64,000 nucleotides of DNA, from positions 372,001 through 436,000 of the forward strand of contig NZ_JBHSGB010000010.1 of assembly GCF_042654345.1 (NCBI RefSeq), read 5' to 3'. The position numbers were made by a program, and so were the translations under genes. This document shows, in pieces, positions 7,646 through 15,958 of this stretch. Origin of the DNA: Pararheinheimera marina. GTDB lineage: Bacteria > Pseudomonadota > Gammaproteobacteria > Enterobacterales > Alteromonadaceae. The first letter of the stretch is position 1, and each line of letters starts with the position of its first letter. Under the pieces are notes generated by a model, which was not told the DNA's origin, made no database searches, and saw nothing but the letters and a program-made list of their open reading frames with translations.

Positions 7646-9294
7646 ACAAATGGATGGTGGCCCTGTCGCTGCTGCTGAGCATCGCAGCCGTGGCGCAGCC
7701 TTTGAACCAGATTGAAGCCATTGATTTTCGCCGCACCGCGGAAGGCGAAGGCAAGGTGCTGGTGCTGTTGGCCAATGCGTCTGCTGCAGTGGATGTCAGC
7801 TCGGACGGCAGCAGGGTCCAGCTGGATTTCCAGCAAACCGCTTTGCCGGATGAGTTGTTGTATCAGTTGGATGTGCTGGATTTTGCCACTGTGGTGCAAG
7901 GCATTGAAACCTTCCGTCAGGGGGAGGTGGCCCGGCTGGTGATCAGTAATCTGGCTGAGGTGGAATACAGCTACCAGCAACTGGACCGGAATTTTGAGCT
8001 GATTCTGAAGAAAAAGTCCGAACGCTCAGCTTCGGCGCCAGGGCCTTATGTTGGTAAAGCTATTTCGTTGAATTTTCAGGATGTTCCTGTGCGTACTGTG
8101 TTGCAGATCATTGCTGATTATACCGGCTTTAATCTGGTGACCAGTGACTCTGTGGTTGGCAATATCACGCTGCGACTGGATGGCACCCCCTGGGACCAGG
8201 CGCTGGATATGGTATTGAAGGTGCGGGGTCTGGATAAACGGCTGGAAGGCAATATTCTGCTGATCGCGCCCTCTGACGAACTGGCTGCACGCGAAGCGCG
8301 TGAGCTGCAGGCTCAACAACAGGTGGAGCAGCTGGAGCCTCTGTCCTCCGAGTTTCTGACTGTCAATTATGCCAAAGCAGCCGATTTGGCCGCTTTGCTG
8401 AATAACAAAGATGCGACCTTATTGAGCGAACGCGGCAATGTGTCTGTTGATGAGCGCACCAATACCTTACTGGTGAAAGACACCCGGCGCAGTATCGACA
8501 ATATTCGCCGTTTGTTGCGACGGCTGGATGTGCCGGTCAAGCAAGTGCTGATTGAGTCGCGTATGGTGACGGTGCGCGATAATGTCCGGGACGAAATAGG
8601 CATTCGCTGGGGCTTCAGCGATCAGCAAAACAACAAAGCCTGGTCGGGTAATGCCAGTGGCGCCAATGATTTGGCCGGCGGCACTGTGCCTGATTTGGCC
8701 GATCGCTGGAATGTGAATTTACCTGTGTCCAATCCAGCCGGTAGTCTGGCTTTTCATGTCACTAAGTTTGCCGACGGCACCTTGCTTGATCTGGAGCTGT
8801 CTGCACTGGAGCAGGAAAATAAAGGCGAGATTATTGCCAGCCCTCGTATTACCACGGCCAATCAGAAAAAAGCACGCATCGAGCAGGGCACTGAGATCCC
8901 TTACCTGGAAGCGTCCAGCAGCGGTGCCACTACGGTGACCTTTAAAAAGGCGGTGTTAAGCCTGGAAGTGACCCCGCAGGTGACGCCGGATAACAAAATT
9001 ATCCTGGACCTGGAAATCACTCAGGATACCAGAGGCGAGACGGTATCGACAGGCAACGGACCGGCACAGGCCATCGATACCCAACGTATTCAGACCCAGG
9101 TGCTGGTCGACAATGGGGCCACTGTCGTGCTGGGTGGCATTTATCAGCAGCAATACACCAACACCACGTCCAAGGTGCCGGTACTGGGCGATATCCCTGT
9201 GATGGGCCGACTGTTTCGACGTAATAGTGACTTCAATGAAAAAACCGAATTACTGATTTTTGTCACCCCGAGAATACTGACGGAGCAGCCTTGA
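7642..9294 (+). CDS. pilQ: Type IV pilus secretin PilQ
   Basis: This outer-membrane secretin forms the pilus exit pore. Order of parts: signal peptide (about 1-19), one AMIN domain (about 22-115), secretin/TonB short N-domain (KAISLNFQDVPVRTVLQIIADYTGFN), N1 domain (FLTVNYAKAADLAALLNN), then the secretin core with IIASPRITTANQKKARIEQGTEIPY and a C-terminal TELLIFVTPRIL. At 550 residues it is shorter than the roughly 700-residue PilQ of Pseudomonas because it appears to have only one AMIN domain and a short linker. It is last in the operon. Confidence 0.95.
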   Translation: MNKWMVALSLLLSIAAVAQPLNQIEAIDFRRTAEGEGKVLVLLANASAAVDVSSDGSRVQLDFQQTALPDELLYQLDVLDFATVVQGIETFRQGEVARLVISNLAEVEYSYQQLDRNFELILKKKSERSASAPGPYVGKAISLNFQDVPVRTVLQIIADYTGFNLVTSDSVVGNITLRLDGTPWDQALDMVLKVRGLDKRLEGNILLIAPSDELAAREARELQAQQQVEQLEPLSSEFLTVNYAKAADLAALLNNKDATLLSERGNVSVDERTNTLLVKDTRRSIDNIRRLLRRLDVPVKQVLIESRMVTVRDNVRDEIGIRWGFSDQQNNKAWSGNASGANDLAGGTVPDLADRWNVNLPVSNPAGSLAFHVTKFADGTLLDLELSALEQENKGEIIASPRITTANQKKARIEQGTEIPYLEASSSGATTVTFKKAVLSLEVTPQVTPDNKIILDLEITQDTRGETVSTGNGPAQAIDTQRIQTQVLVDNGATVVLGGIYQQQYTNTTSKVPVLGDIPVMGRLFRRNSDFNEKTELLIFVTPRILTEQP

Positions 9295-9333
9295 ACCGGC
9301 ACTGCCAACGGCGTGGGCTGCGCCAAAATTCAC

Positions 9334-9363
9334 TTGCCAAGCCAAACCCATTGCTGACATAAT
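9334..9363 (+). promoter_or_regulatory. Candidate sigma70 promoter for aroK
   Basis: TTGCCA and CATAAT are separated by 18 bases in the pilQ-aroK gap, about 75 bases before the aroK start. It would allow the shikimate/dam cluster to be transcribed independently of the pilus operon. Assigned by motif match only. Confidence 0.4.
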
Positions 9364-9438
9364 TCACCGCTTCAAATTTTCGTGGGAGCTTTCGCGTCCT
9401 GATAATTAACCTTCAAAGTTAGCGCAGCAGCATTACGT

Positions 9439-9957
9439 ATGGCAGAAAAACGCAATATCTTCCTTGTAGGCCCAATGGGTGCAGGTAAAAGTACAATTGG
9501 CCGTCATTTAGCAGAAATGCTTCATTTAGAATTCTACGACTCTGATCAGGAAATTGAACGCCGCACAGGTGCAGACATTGCCTGGGTATTCGACCTGGAA
9601 GGTGAAGCCGGATTCCGTGTCCGCGAAGAGAACGTGATTTCGGATCTGACAGAATTACAAGGCATAGTGCTGGCCACAGGTGGTGGTTCAGTATTAAGCA
9701 AAGAAACACGTAACCGTTTATCGGCACGTGGTATCGTGGTTTACTTAGAAACCCCGATCGAAAAACAAGTGGCCCGCACCCAAAGGGATAAGCGCCGTCC
9801 ACTGTTGCAAACCAAAGAAGAACCACGTGAAGTGCTGGTGCGGTTAGCGGATGAACGTAACCCGCTATATGAAGAAATCGCCGATTTCACTATTCGCACC
9901 GACGAGCAAAGTGCCCGTGCCGTGGCCAACCAGATTGTTGATCAACTGGGTTTTTAA
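9439..9957 (+). CDS. aroK: Shikimate kinase I
   Basis: AroK phosphorylates shikimate at O3 with ATP in aromatic amino acid synthesis. The 172-residue protein has the Walker A motif GPMGAGKST (about 11-19), the shikimate-binding DSD (34-36), the GGG motif ATGGGSV and the LID region RDKRRPLL. Length is normal for the family. It is followed 32 bases later by aroB, and the aroK-aroB-damX-dam order is the usual one in gammaproteobacteria. Codon use here (more A/T-ending codons) differs a little from the pil genes, as is usual for a well-expressed gene. Confidence 0.97.
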   Translation: MAEKRNIFLVGPMGAGKSTIGRHLAEMLHLEFYDSDQEIERRTGADIAWVFDLEGEAGFRVREENVISDLTELQGIVLATGGGSVLSKETRNRLSARGIVVYLETPIEKQVARTQRDKRRPLLQTKEEPREVLVRLADERNPLYEEIADFTIRTDEQSARAVANQIVDQLGF

Positions 9958-9989
9958 CGACGACTACTGACAGGAAAGGAGAGCTGTGA

Positions 9990-11057
9990 ATGCAAAAAGT
10001 TGAAGTCCAACTTGGAGAGCGCAGCTACCCTATCCTGATCCAATCTGAGTTATTTCAACAGAACCTGCAGCAGGTTCTGCCGCCCGCCCGACAGGTGGTG
10101 ATTCTTTCCAACCCGCTCGTCGCTGAATTGTATTTAGCCCAGGTGCAGGCGCTGTTCAGCCAGGCTGACGTACGACATTTTCTGATCCCCGATGGTGAAG
10201 CCTACAAAACCCTGAGTTCATTTGAGCAGGCGCTTTGCTTTTTGCTTGAACATAAAATTAACCGTGACGTGGTGCTGGTTGCCTTGGGCGGCGGTGTCAT
10301 TGGCGATTTAACGGGTTTTGTTGCGGCCTGCTATCAACGCGGTGTGCGTTTTATCCAGGTCCCGACCACGTTACTGTCGCAAGTCGACTCGTCTGTCGGC
10401 GGTAAAACCGCTGTGAACCATCCGTTGGGTAAAAATATGATCGGCGCGTTTAAGCAGCCGGATCTGGTGTTGATTAATACCTCGGTGCTGGACAGCTTGC
10501 CGAAGCGTGAATTTGCCGCTGGTATGGCCGAAGTGGTGAAGTACGCCTTAATTGCCGACCTGGCTTTTTTTAACTGGCTGGAACAGCAGCAGCAGGCGAT
10601 TCAGGCCAGAGACAAAGCAGTGCTGGCGGAAATGATCCGTCATTGCTGCCAGATGAAGGCCGATATCGTCAGCCGGGACGAAACTGAGCAGGGCGAGCGT
10701 GCTTTGCTGAATCTGGGGCACACCTTTGGTCATGCCATTGAAGCGCATCTGGGCTATGGCCACTGGCTGCACGGTGAAGCCGTTGCTGCCGGCATGGTGA
10801 TGGCGGCCAGAGTGGCGCACAGCCGTGGTGACTTGAACACGCACGAGTTGAAACGAGTGACGAATCTGTTGCAAGCTTTTGATTTACCTGTTTCCCCACC
10901 TGAAGCCATGCGCATTCAGGATTTTATGCCTTATATGAAAACCGATAAAAAAGTACTGGCAGGTAAAATGCGCTTTATTTTACCTGTTGCTTTAGGGCAA
11001 AGTGCTATTGTCGACAACGTCACTGAATCTGAACTACTGACTATCTTCAGTTTATGA
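9990..11057 (+). CDS. aroB: 3-dehydroquinate synthase
   Basis: AroB converts DAHP to 3-dehydroquinate, the second step of the shikimate pathway, using NAD and a divalent metal. The 355-residue protein has the nucleotide-binding GGGVIGDLTGF, the substrate loop PTTLLSQVDSSVGGKTAVNHPLGKN and the metal ligands in E(VVKYALI), LNLGHTFGHAIE and YGHWLHGEAV. The start has the strong ribosome binding site AAGGAG. It overlaps damX by ATGA. Confidence 0.97.
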   Translation: MQKVEVQLGERSYPILIQSELFQQNLQQVLPPARQVVILSNPLVAELYLAQVQALFSQADVRHFLIPDGEAYKTLSSFEQALCFLLEHKINRDVVLVALGGGVIGDLTGFVAACYQRGVRFIQVPTTLLSQVDSSVGGKTAVNHPLGKNMIGAFKQPDLVLINTSVLDSLPKREFAAGMAEVVKYALIADLAFFNWLEQQQQAIQARDKAVLAEMIRHCCQMKADIVSRDETEQGERALLNLGHTFGHAIEAHLGYGHWLHGEAVAAGMVMAARVAHSRGDLNTHELKRVTNLLQAFDLPVSPPEAMRIQDFMPYMKTDKKVLAGKMRFILPVALGQSAIVDNVTESELLTIFSL

Positions 11058-12874
11058 ACAAACCTGCACTTCAACAGCGTCTGACTCAGCACTCCGGTTT
11101 GCTGGACTCTCAGCGTCAGTTGCTGCAACGCTTATTGTTGCAACTGGAATTTAACCGGCCGGAACGCTTACAACTGGTTGGCAGCAGCGGAAGTGGCAAA
11201 AGTACACTGATGTTGGCGCTGGCAGAGATTTGCTCCGAGCATTTTAATCTGGCGCTGCTACAGGCTGAACCTGGCCTCAAACCAGTGGATATGCTTAAAG
11301 TAATGCAGCAGCACTGGTTTGGTGTGCAGCCATTGCCCCGCGCTTTGCCTGAGTTTTTTGCGCAGTTGCAGCCGAAAGAATCTTTTTTACTGCTGATTGA
11401 TGATGCCGACCAGTTGTCGGATGAATGCTGGCAACTGGTGCAACAATTACCGGTCAGCGTGTTTATCTCTGTGTTGCAGCCCAAGGCGGAAGTTCGTCTG
11501 GCGATGCATTTACTGCCGGTGACAGAGCAGGAGTGTCGCGATTTACTGCTGCCATATAGCTTGCCTGAGCGCGAGCTGCTGGAACGCATCGATGACTGTG
11601 CCGGAGACTTGCATTTGCTGTTTGTCGGCCTTTCCCGTAACCCGGTAAAACGCCAGTTCAAACCTGCAGTCAAAGCGGCCGAAGCGCCTGCTGCCAAGGG
11701 GTTTAGTTCGGTGGAGGATGACGAAGCCGTGCCGGTCTTTATTAGCAGCAATGACAGTCCGGACCCTGTAGGTCTGAGAGCGATGCGCACCGAGCAAGAA
11801 CAAAGCCTATCGTTTGAAGCCGAAGTGCGGCCACCCAGAACCGCCCATGCGCCAGTGAAAGCGTCCACTGCGTCCGGTCAGTTCTTTTCACCCTTTTTGG
11901 TGATGAGCATTGGCTTCAGCCTGATTGCAGCGGTCGTCATGTTCTGGTTATGGTCGGAGCAACAGTTCCGTCAGCCAGTGGCTCCCGATTTAGTCCCTTA
12001 TTACCCGAACACCAGTGCCAACAGTACGTCAGAGCAGCGTCTGGCCTCTACTGCGGCCGTCAGCAAAGGGCCTGATGTGCAGGATCAGCTGGAACAAGCG
12101 AAAGCAGTGGCTGGCACCGAAGTGGGCACCATTAGCAGGCCAGCCTTCAGTGACAATGCAATGCCACAAATGGCGTTGCCAAAAACCGTGACACCGGCTA
12201 CCGAGAAGACAGAGCTGGACAACGTGGTGAGTGAAGTGCAGCAAACGTCAGTGAACGCTGAAAAGGCTCCACAGCAAGTAGCGAGTGCAGCTGCCGATGA
12301 ACCTGCTGCTGTTGAAGTGCTGCCAGAGCCTGTGGCGGATGATACTGCGCAGCATGAACAGCCGGAAAGCACAGAAGCCGAACCTGTGGTTTCCAAGCCA
12401 GAGCCAGAACCGACCGCCCAATCTGTTCCTGAGACGGTGGCCAGGGAGCAATCCAAAGTTGTAGCTCAGCAGCCAGCCAGCCCGGCCCAAAACGATGAAT
12501 TGCTGGCTGAGATGGCAGAAGAAAACGCAGTTCAACCTGCTCAGGTCACCGCGGCTCCAGCAAAGGCTGCCGCACTGGATGAACAAGTGTTGCTGGCGAT
12601 GTTACCGGACACTGTAGCCATTCAACTGGGGGTTTACTCTCAGCTGAGCGCAGCGCAGAACTTTATCAACAAATACAGAAACCTGAATTTGCAGATGTAC
12701 CAGCGTCAGCAGCAGGGCAAAAACCAGTTTGTGGTGGTGTCCGCCTCTTACGTCAATGGCACTGCGGCCCGGCAGCAAGTGAAAACCCTGCCGGAAGAGC
12801 TACGCCAGCAAACCCCTTTTGTGAAGAGCCTGACCGACATCCAGCGGGAGATCCGAAACTTTGCCGGCCAGTAA
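11054..12874 (+). CDS. damX: DamX-like cell-division protein (AAA ATPase + SPOR domain)
   Basis: This 606-residue bitopic inner-membrane protein starts with a cytoplasmic AAA/ExeA-like ATPase domain; Walker A GSSGSGKST is near residues 37-45, Walker B LLLIDDADQ near 113-121. A single membrane helix follows at about 279-300. Next is a long periplasmic disordered linker rich in Ala, Glu, Pro and Val (about 310-510), and then a C-terminal SPOR domain (IQLGVYSQLSAAQNFI...) that binds denuded septal peptidoglycan. E. coli DamX lacks most of the ATPase part; the longer form is usual in Alteromonadales and Vibrio. Cell-division role is from the family. Confidence 0.88.
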   Translation: MNKPALQQRLTQHSGLLDSQRQLLQRLLLQLEFNRPERLQLVGSSGSGKSTLMLALAEICSEHFNLALLQAEPGLKPVDMLKVMQQHWFGVQPLPRALPEFFAQLQPKESFLLLIDDADQLSDECWQLVQQLPVSVFISVLQPKAEVRLAMHLLPVTEQECRDLLLPYSLPERELLERIDDCAGDLHLLFVGLSRNPVKRQFKPAVKAAEAPAAKGFSSVEDDEAVPVFISSNDSPDPVGLRAMRTEQEQSLSFEAEVRPPRTAHAPVKASTASGQFFSPFLVMSIGFSLIAAVVMFWLWSEQQFRQPVAPDLVPYYPNTSANSTSEQRLASTAAVSKGPDVQDQLEQAKAVAGTEVGTISRPAFSDNAMPQMALPKTVTPATEKTELDNVVSEVQQTSVNAEKAPQQVASAAADEPAAVEVLPEPVADDTAQHEQPESTEAEPVVSKPEPEPTAQSVPETVAREQSKVVAQQPASPAQNDELLAEMAEENAVQPAQVTAAPAKAAALDEQVLLAMLPDTVAIQLGVYSQLSAAQNFINKYRNLNLQMYQRQQQGKNQFVVVSASYVNGTAARQQVKTLPEELRQQTPFVKSLTDIQREIRNFAGQ

Positions 12875-13787
12875 AAGCACCAAAGATAAAGCAGGTCACG
12901 CAAAAAGCAGGGCTTTTCTGAAATGGGCAGGCGGCAAGTTTAATCTGGTGGATGCCATCAGCCTGCAGTTGCCGGCAGGCCCATTGCTGGTGGAGCCATT
13001 TGTCGGCGCCGGCTCGGTATTTCTCAATACAGACTATCCGTCTTATCTGCTCAATGACATCAATGCGGATCTGATCCATTTGTACCAGTTGTTGCAGCAG
13101 CAGCCGCAAGCCTTTATCAGGGATGCTGCCGGTTTGTTTAATGACAGTGCAAACCAGAAAAGCAGTTACCTGGCATTTCGCGAACAATTTAACCAAAGCC
13201 AGGACAGCTACGAACGTTCGTTGTTGTTTCTGTACCTGAATCGGCATGGCTACAACGGTCTGTGCCGTTACAACAGCAGTGGCAAGTTTAACGTGCCTTT
13301 CGGCAGCTATAAAAAGCCTTATTTCCCGGAGCAGGAGCTGTGGTTTTTTGCCGAAAAAGCGCAGAAGGCCCGTTTTGTCTGCATGTCTTACGAACAGCTG
13401 TTTGCCAGTTTAACGGCACCTGCTGTGGTCTATTGTGACCCGCCTTATGTGCCGCTTAGCCGCACGGCAAGTTTTACCTCTTATGCCAAAAACAGTTTTA
13501 ACCTGGACGACCAGGCGCAACTGGCGAATCTGGCTGAACAGGCACAGCGCGATGGCATGACGGTGATGATCAGCAACCATGACACCACGCTGACCCGCAA
13601 GCTTTATGAAAACTCGACCTTAAGTTCGATTCAGGTGGGGCGTTCGATCAGTCAGAAAGGCAGCAGCAGAGGCAAAGTGGCGGAGTTGTTTGCCTTGTAT
13701 CCGGCGTGTCAGGACAACACAGCCGTGACAATCAGTAGCAGCATGCCAACAAAAAGTGCAGTCGCCAGGATCCCGGCAATTAAATAA
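12861..13787 (+). CDS. dam: Adenine-N6 DNA methyltransferase Dam (GATC-specific)
   Basis: This alpha-class N6-adenine methyltransferase modifies GATC and directs mismatch repair strand choice and replication timing. The SAM-binding motif is FLKWAGGKFNL near the N-terminus with VEPFVGAGSVFLN; the catalytic motif is CDPPYVPL (the Dam DPPY) near residues 191-198. No ATG or GTG is available before FLKWAGGK; I use TTG at 12861, which overlaps the end of damX by 14 bases. The 308-residue length exceeds the usual 270-280: the last 25 or so residues lie over the antisense DUF2970 gene and have no family likeness. Confidence 0.95.
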   Translation: MPASKSTKDKAGHAKSRAFLKWAGGKFNLVDAISLQLPAGPLLVEPFVGAGSVFLNTDYPSYLLNDINADLIHLYQLLQQQPQAFIRDAAGLFNDSANQKSSYLAFREQFNQSQDSYERSLLFLYLNRHGYNGLCRYNSSGKFNVPFGSYKKPYFPEQELWFFAEKAQKARFVCMSYEQLFASLTAPAVVYCDPPYVPLSRTASFTSYAKNSFNLDDQAQLANLAEQAQRDGMTVMISNHDTTLTRKLYENSTLSSIQVGRSISQKGSSRGKVAELFALYPACQDNTAVTISSSMPTKSAVARIPAIK

Positions 13788-13897
13788 GGCCACATCGAGT
13801 GTTGCTGGAAGTCAGCCTGACGCTGTTGTTCTGATTGCACACCTATCAGTGCACCGATGATCGCTTTACCCAGCTGTTTCAGCGTCGGGCCTGCCAC
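13709..13897 (-). CDS. DUF2970 family small membrane protein
   Basis: This 62-residue protein carries the DUF2970 pattern: a short amphipathic N-terminus (LKQLGKAIIGALIGVQSEQQRQADFQ) and one membrane helix (YLIAGILATALFVGMLLLIV). Function is unknown. The GTG start at 13897 has AGGAA six bases upstream, inside the last codons of the preceding minus-strand gene. Its 3' 79 bases overlap the 3' end of dam on the opposite strand, so the two coding regions share DNA tail to tail. Family call by eye. Confidence 0.75.
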   Translation of the reverse strand: MAGPTLKQLGKAIIGALIGVQSEQQRQADFQQHSMWPYLIAGILATALFVGMLLLIVTAVLS

Positions 13898-13898
13898 G

Positions 13899-14150
13899 TT
13901 AATTCCTGTTGTGGCCGAACCGATTCAACAACTCTAATAAATCGACAAAGTGAAACTGGGTTGAGCGGCTGTTGCCCTGTAACCAGTTGAACCAGCTTTG
14001 TTGCGGTTGGCATTGAGTGGTTACATTGCTGTCAGTCGAAAACTGGGTCACACAAGGAGCCAGCTGAGGATTTTTGACATGGATCAGCAGAAAGGCGGTC
14101 GCAGCGATGGTTACCAGGGCACCACAACGGAGTTTGCTTCGGGTATTCAT
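13899..14150 (-). CDS. Small membrane-anchored hypothetical protein
   Basis: This 83-residue protein has a signal-anchor or signal peptide (LRCGALVTIAATAFLLIHV, about 7-25) and a short periplasmic part with two Cys and several Gln/Asn. I do not recognise a family. A good AGGA ribosome binding site lies seven bases before the ATG, and the stop is one base from the start of the DUF2970 gene, so they form a two-gene unit. Reality as a gene rests on the ribosome binding site, the signal anchor and the coupling. Confidence 0.55.
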   Translation of the reverse strand: MNTRSKLRCGALVTIAATAFLLIHVKNPQLAPCVTQFSTDSNVTTQCQPQQSWFNWLQGNSRSTQFHFVDLLELLNRFGHNRN

Positions 14151-14253
14151 CTGCGGTCCTCGCTGGTCAATAAGTGTGCCGAATCATACTCAACTTTCGC
14201 GAAGTATACAACTGGTTAACTTATGCGCAGTGCAGAAAGAAAAGGCAACACAG

Positions 14254-14283
14254 CGAAGCTGACCTGTAGGCAGGCCAGCTTCG
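14254..14283 (-). terminator. Hairpin after the TIGR02001 gene
   Basis: Arms 14254-14266 and 14271-14283 pair with one mismatch around a 4-base loop, a few bases past the stop of the minus-strand gene. A T-rich run (TTTTCTTT on the minus strand) lies about 12 bases further. Probably an intrinsic terminator, though the T-tract is not adjacent. Confidence 0.5.
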
Positions 14284-14291
14284 GAGGACGA

Positions 14292-15041
14292 TTAAAAGCT
14301 TTTACTGATGGTCAGCACAATACGGCTGTCACACAGGTAGCATTCGGCTGAATCATCTACACTGGTGTCCGCATATTTCAGCGCAACACCTGTACCCAAA
14401 ATTTCACCGCTGACGCCAACACTCCAGTCAATATAGGAGTCATCTGTGGTGGGGCCTGCGGCCAGGAAAGTTTCAAACTCGCCAGCATCTTCAAAAGAGT
14501 TGTAACCGAAATGTAGATCCAGCGCCATGCTTTCCACTAATGGATATTTGTAGTCCGCAGACAGGTAGTAATAGTCTTCAACACCAGCACCAAAATAATC
14601 CGGTGAGTAAGCCAGACCTAAAGTCCATTTGTCATAGAAGAACTTGGCATAACCTTCGTAGAAGTTAAACTCAGTTTCGCCGTTGTCACCTTCCGGGTAC
14701 ATGTATTCCATGACCCCGACGTCAATATTCCATTCGTCGTTTAATGCGCCAGTCCAGCCAACCAGTACATCGAGCTCCATACTGCCTTCGCCAAACTTGA
14801 TATTGGAACCCCAGGTCGACAGGTAGAAACCTGACTCGCCAGCCAGAGTAAAACCGCCCTGAATAGCCGGGCCTTCGTTGGTTTGCGAGATACCGCGGAA
14901 TAAATAATCGTTTGTAAAAGCCACGTTACCGCTAATGGTGGCTGCATGTGCAGTCAGGCTGGCGGTTAATGCAGTGGCTAGTAAACTCAGTTTCAACCAA
15001 CGACTTGTTGCGTGTTTTCCCATACTGGATGTTTTTGTCAT
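14292..15041 (-). CDS. TIGR02001 (Gcw_chp) family outer-membrane protein
   Basis: This 249-residue protein has a signal peptide (to about residue 34, SLTAHA) and then the family's opening ISGNVAFTNDYLFRGISQTNEGPAIQGGFTLAGESGFYLSTWGS, followed by alternating beta strands and a terminal Phe. It is a predicted beta-barrel of unknown cargo. I use the ATG at 15041 with AAGGG eight bases away; the frame is open to 15095 but the longer start has no good ribosome binding site and overlaps a sigma54-like promoter. In many proteobacteria this family is linked to nitrogen control (glnK-amtB), which fits that promoter. Confidence 0.85.
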   Translation of the reverse strand: MTKTSSMGKHATSRWLKLSLLATALTASLTAHAATISGNVAFTNDYLFRGISQTNEGPAIQGGFTLAGESGFYLSTWGSNIKFGEGSMELDVLVGWTGALNDEWNIDVGVMEYMYPEGDNGETEFNFYEGYAKFFYDKWTLGLAYSPDYFGAGVEDYYYLSADYKYPLVESMALDLHFGYNSFEDAGEFETFLAAGPTTDDSYIDWSVGVSGEILGTGVALKYADTSVDDSAECYLCDSRIVLTISKSF

Positions 15042-15078
15042 TTTATATGCCCTTATCTGATAGTTCCCGATCAAGCTA

Positions 15079-15094
15079 TTCCATTTTTGTGCCA
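15079..15094 (-). promoter_or_regulatory. Sigma54-like promoter for the TIGR02001 gene
   Basis: On the minus strand TGGCAC-N5-TGGAA matches the -24 box perfectly and the -12 box (TTGCA) in part. Transcription would start near 15067, just before the AAGGG ribosome binding site. A sequence resembling an NtrC half-site (GCACCAAAAT on the minus strand, 15163-15172) lies about 70-80 bases upstream. The -12 GC is replaced by GA, so the call is weak. Confidence 0.35.
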
Positions 15095-15277
15095 TAGCTA
15101 AAAACCTTTATAAATCATTTAGATGACATGAATGTATTAATTGTGCGATGAAATAATGTCCAATTTTGGTGCGTTGTCGCTTTTTTTTGTGCAGAAATGG
15201 GGCAGGGCAATCAGGTGATTTTTTTCTGCAAATTCAGTAAAGTCTCGGCCAGTTCATTCTTTTAGTATGGAAATCAG

Positions 15278-15958
15278 ATGCGTCAGCCTTTCTGGATAGC
15301 ACCCTCTATTTTATCTGCCGATTTTGCGCGCCTGGGTCAGGATGTATCCGCGGTGTTGGCCGCTGGCGCTGATGTAGTGCATTTTGATGTAATGGACAAT
15401 CACTATGTGCCGAACCTGACTTTTGGCCCGATGGTATGCCAGGCGTTGCGTCAGTACGGCATTCAGGCACCAGTGGATGTGCATCTGATGGTGGAGAATG
15501 TTGACAGTCTGGTGCCTGCTTTTGCCGAAGCCGGAGCATCGATGATTAGCTTCCATCCTGAGGCTTCTCAGCATATAGATCGGACCTTGCAGTTGATCCG
15601 CCAGCACGGCTGTCAGGCGGGGCTGGTATTTAACCCAGCCACGCCTTTAAGTTATCTGGATTATGTGTTGGACAAAGTAGACATGGTGTTGTTGATGTCG
15701 GTGAATCCGGGCTTTGGTGGCCAGTCATTTATTCCGTCGACTTTAAAGAAGCTGGAACAAGTCAGAGCCCTGATTGATCAGTCCGGCCTGGCTATCCGGC
15801 TGGAAGTGGATGGCGGGGTCAAAGTTGACAATATCGCTGAAATAGCCGCGGCTGGGGCTGATACCTTTGTGGCGGGCTCGGCCATTTTTGGTCAGCCCGA
15901 CTACCAGGCGGTCATCGCACAAATGCGGGCTGAGCTGGCTAAGGTGTCATTGTCGTGA
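15278..15958 (+). CDS. rpe: Ribulose-phosphate 3-epimerase
   Basis: Rpe interconverts ribulose-5-P and xylulose-5-P in the pentose phosphate pathway. The 226-residue TIM barrel has the family signatures ILSADFARLG, VHFDVMDNHYVPNLTFGP with the metal-binding His/Asp, VHLMVEN, MSVNPGFGGQSFIP and EVDGGV. It also links to xylose use further along this window. It overlaps gph through GTGA, the same coupling as in other gammaproteobacteria. Confidence 0.97.
   Translation: MRQPFWIAPSILSADFARLGQDVSAVLAAGADVVHFDVMDNHYVPNLTFGPMVCQALRQYGIQAPVDVHLMVENVDSLVPAFAEAGASMISFHPEASQHIDRTLQLIRQHGCQAGLVFNPATPLSYLDYVLDKVDMVLLMSVNPGFGGQSFIPSTLKKLEQVRALIDQSGLAIRLEVDGGVKVDNIAEIAAAGADTFVAGSAIFGQPDYQAVIAQMRAELAKVSLS

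Noticed and set aside
11116..11868. Minus-strand open frame (250 codons) opposite damX
   Set aside because: Ser/Cys-rich composition typical of an antisense shadow; damX domains are well supported.
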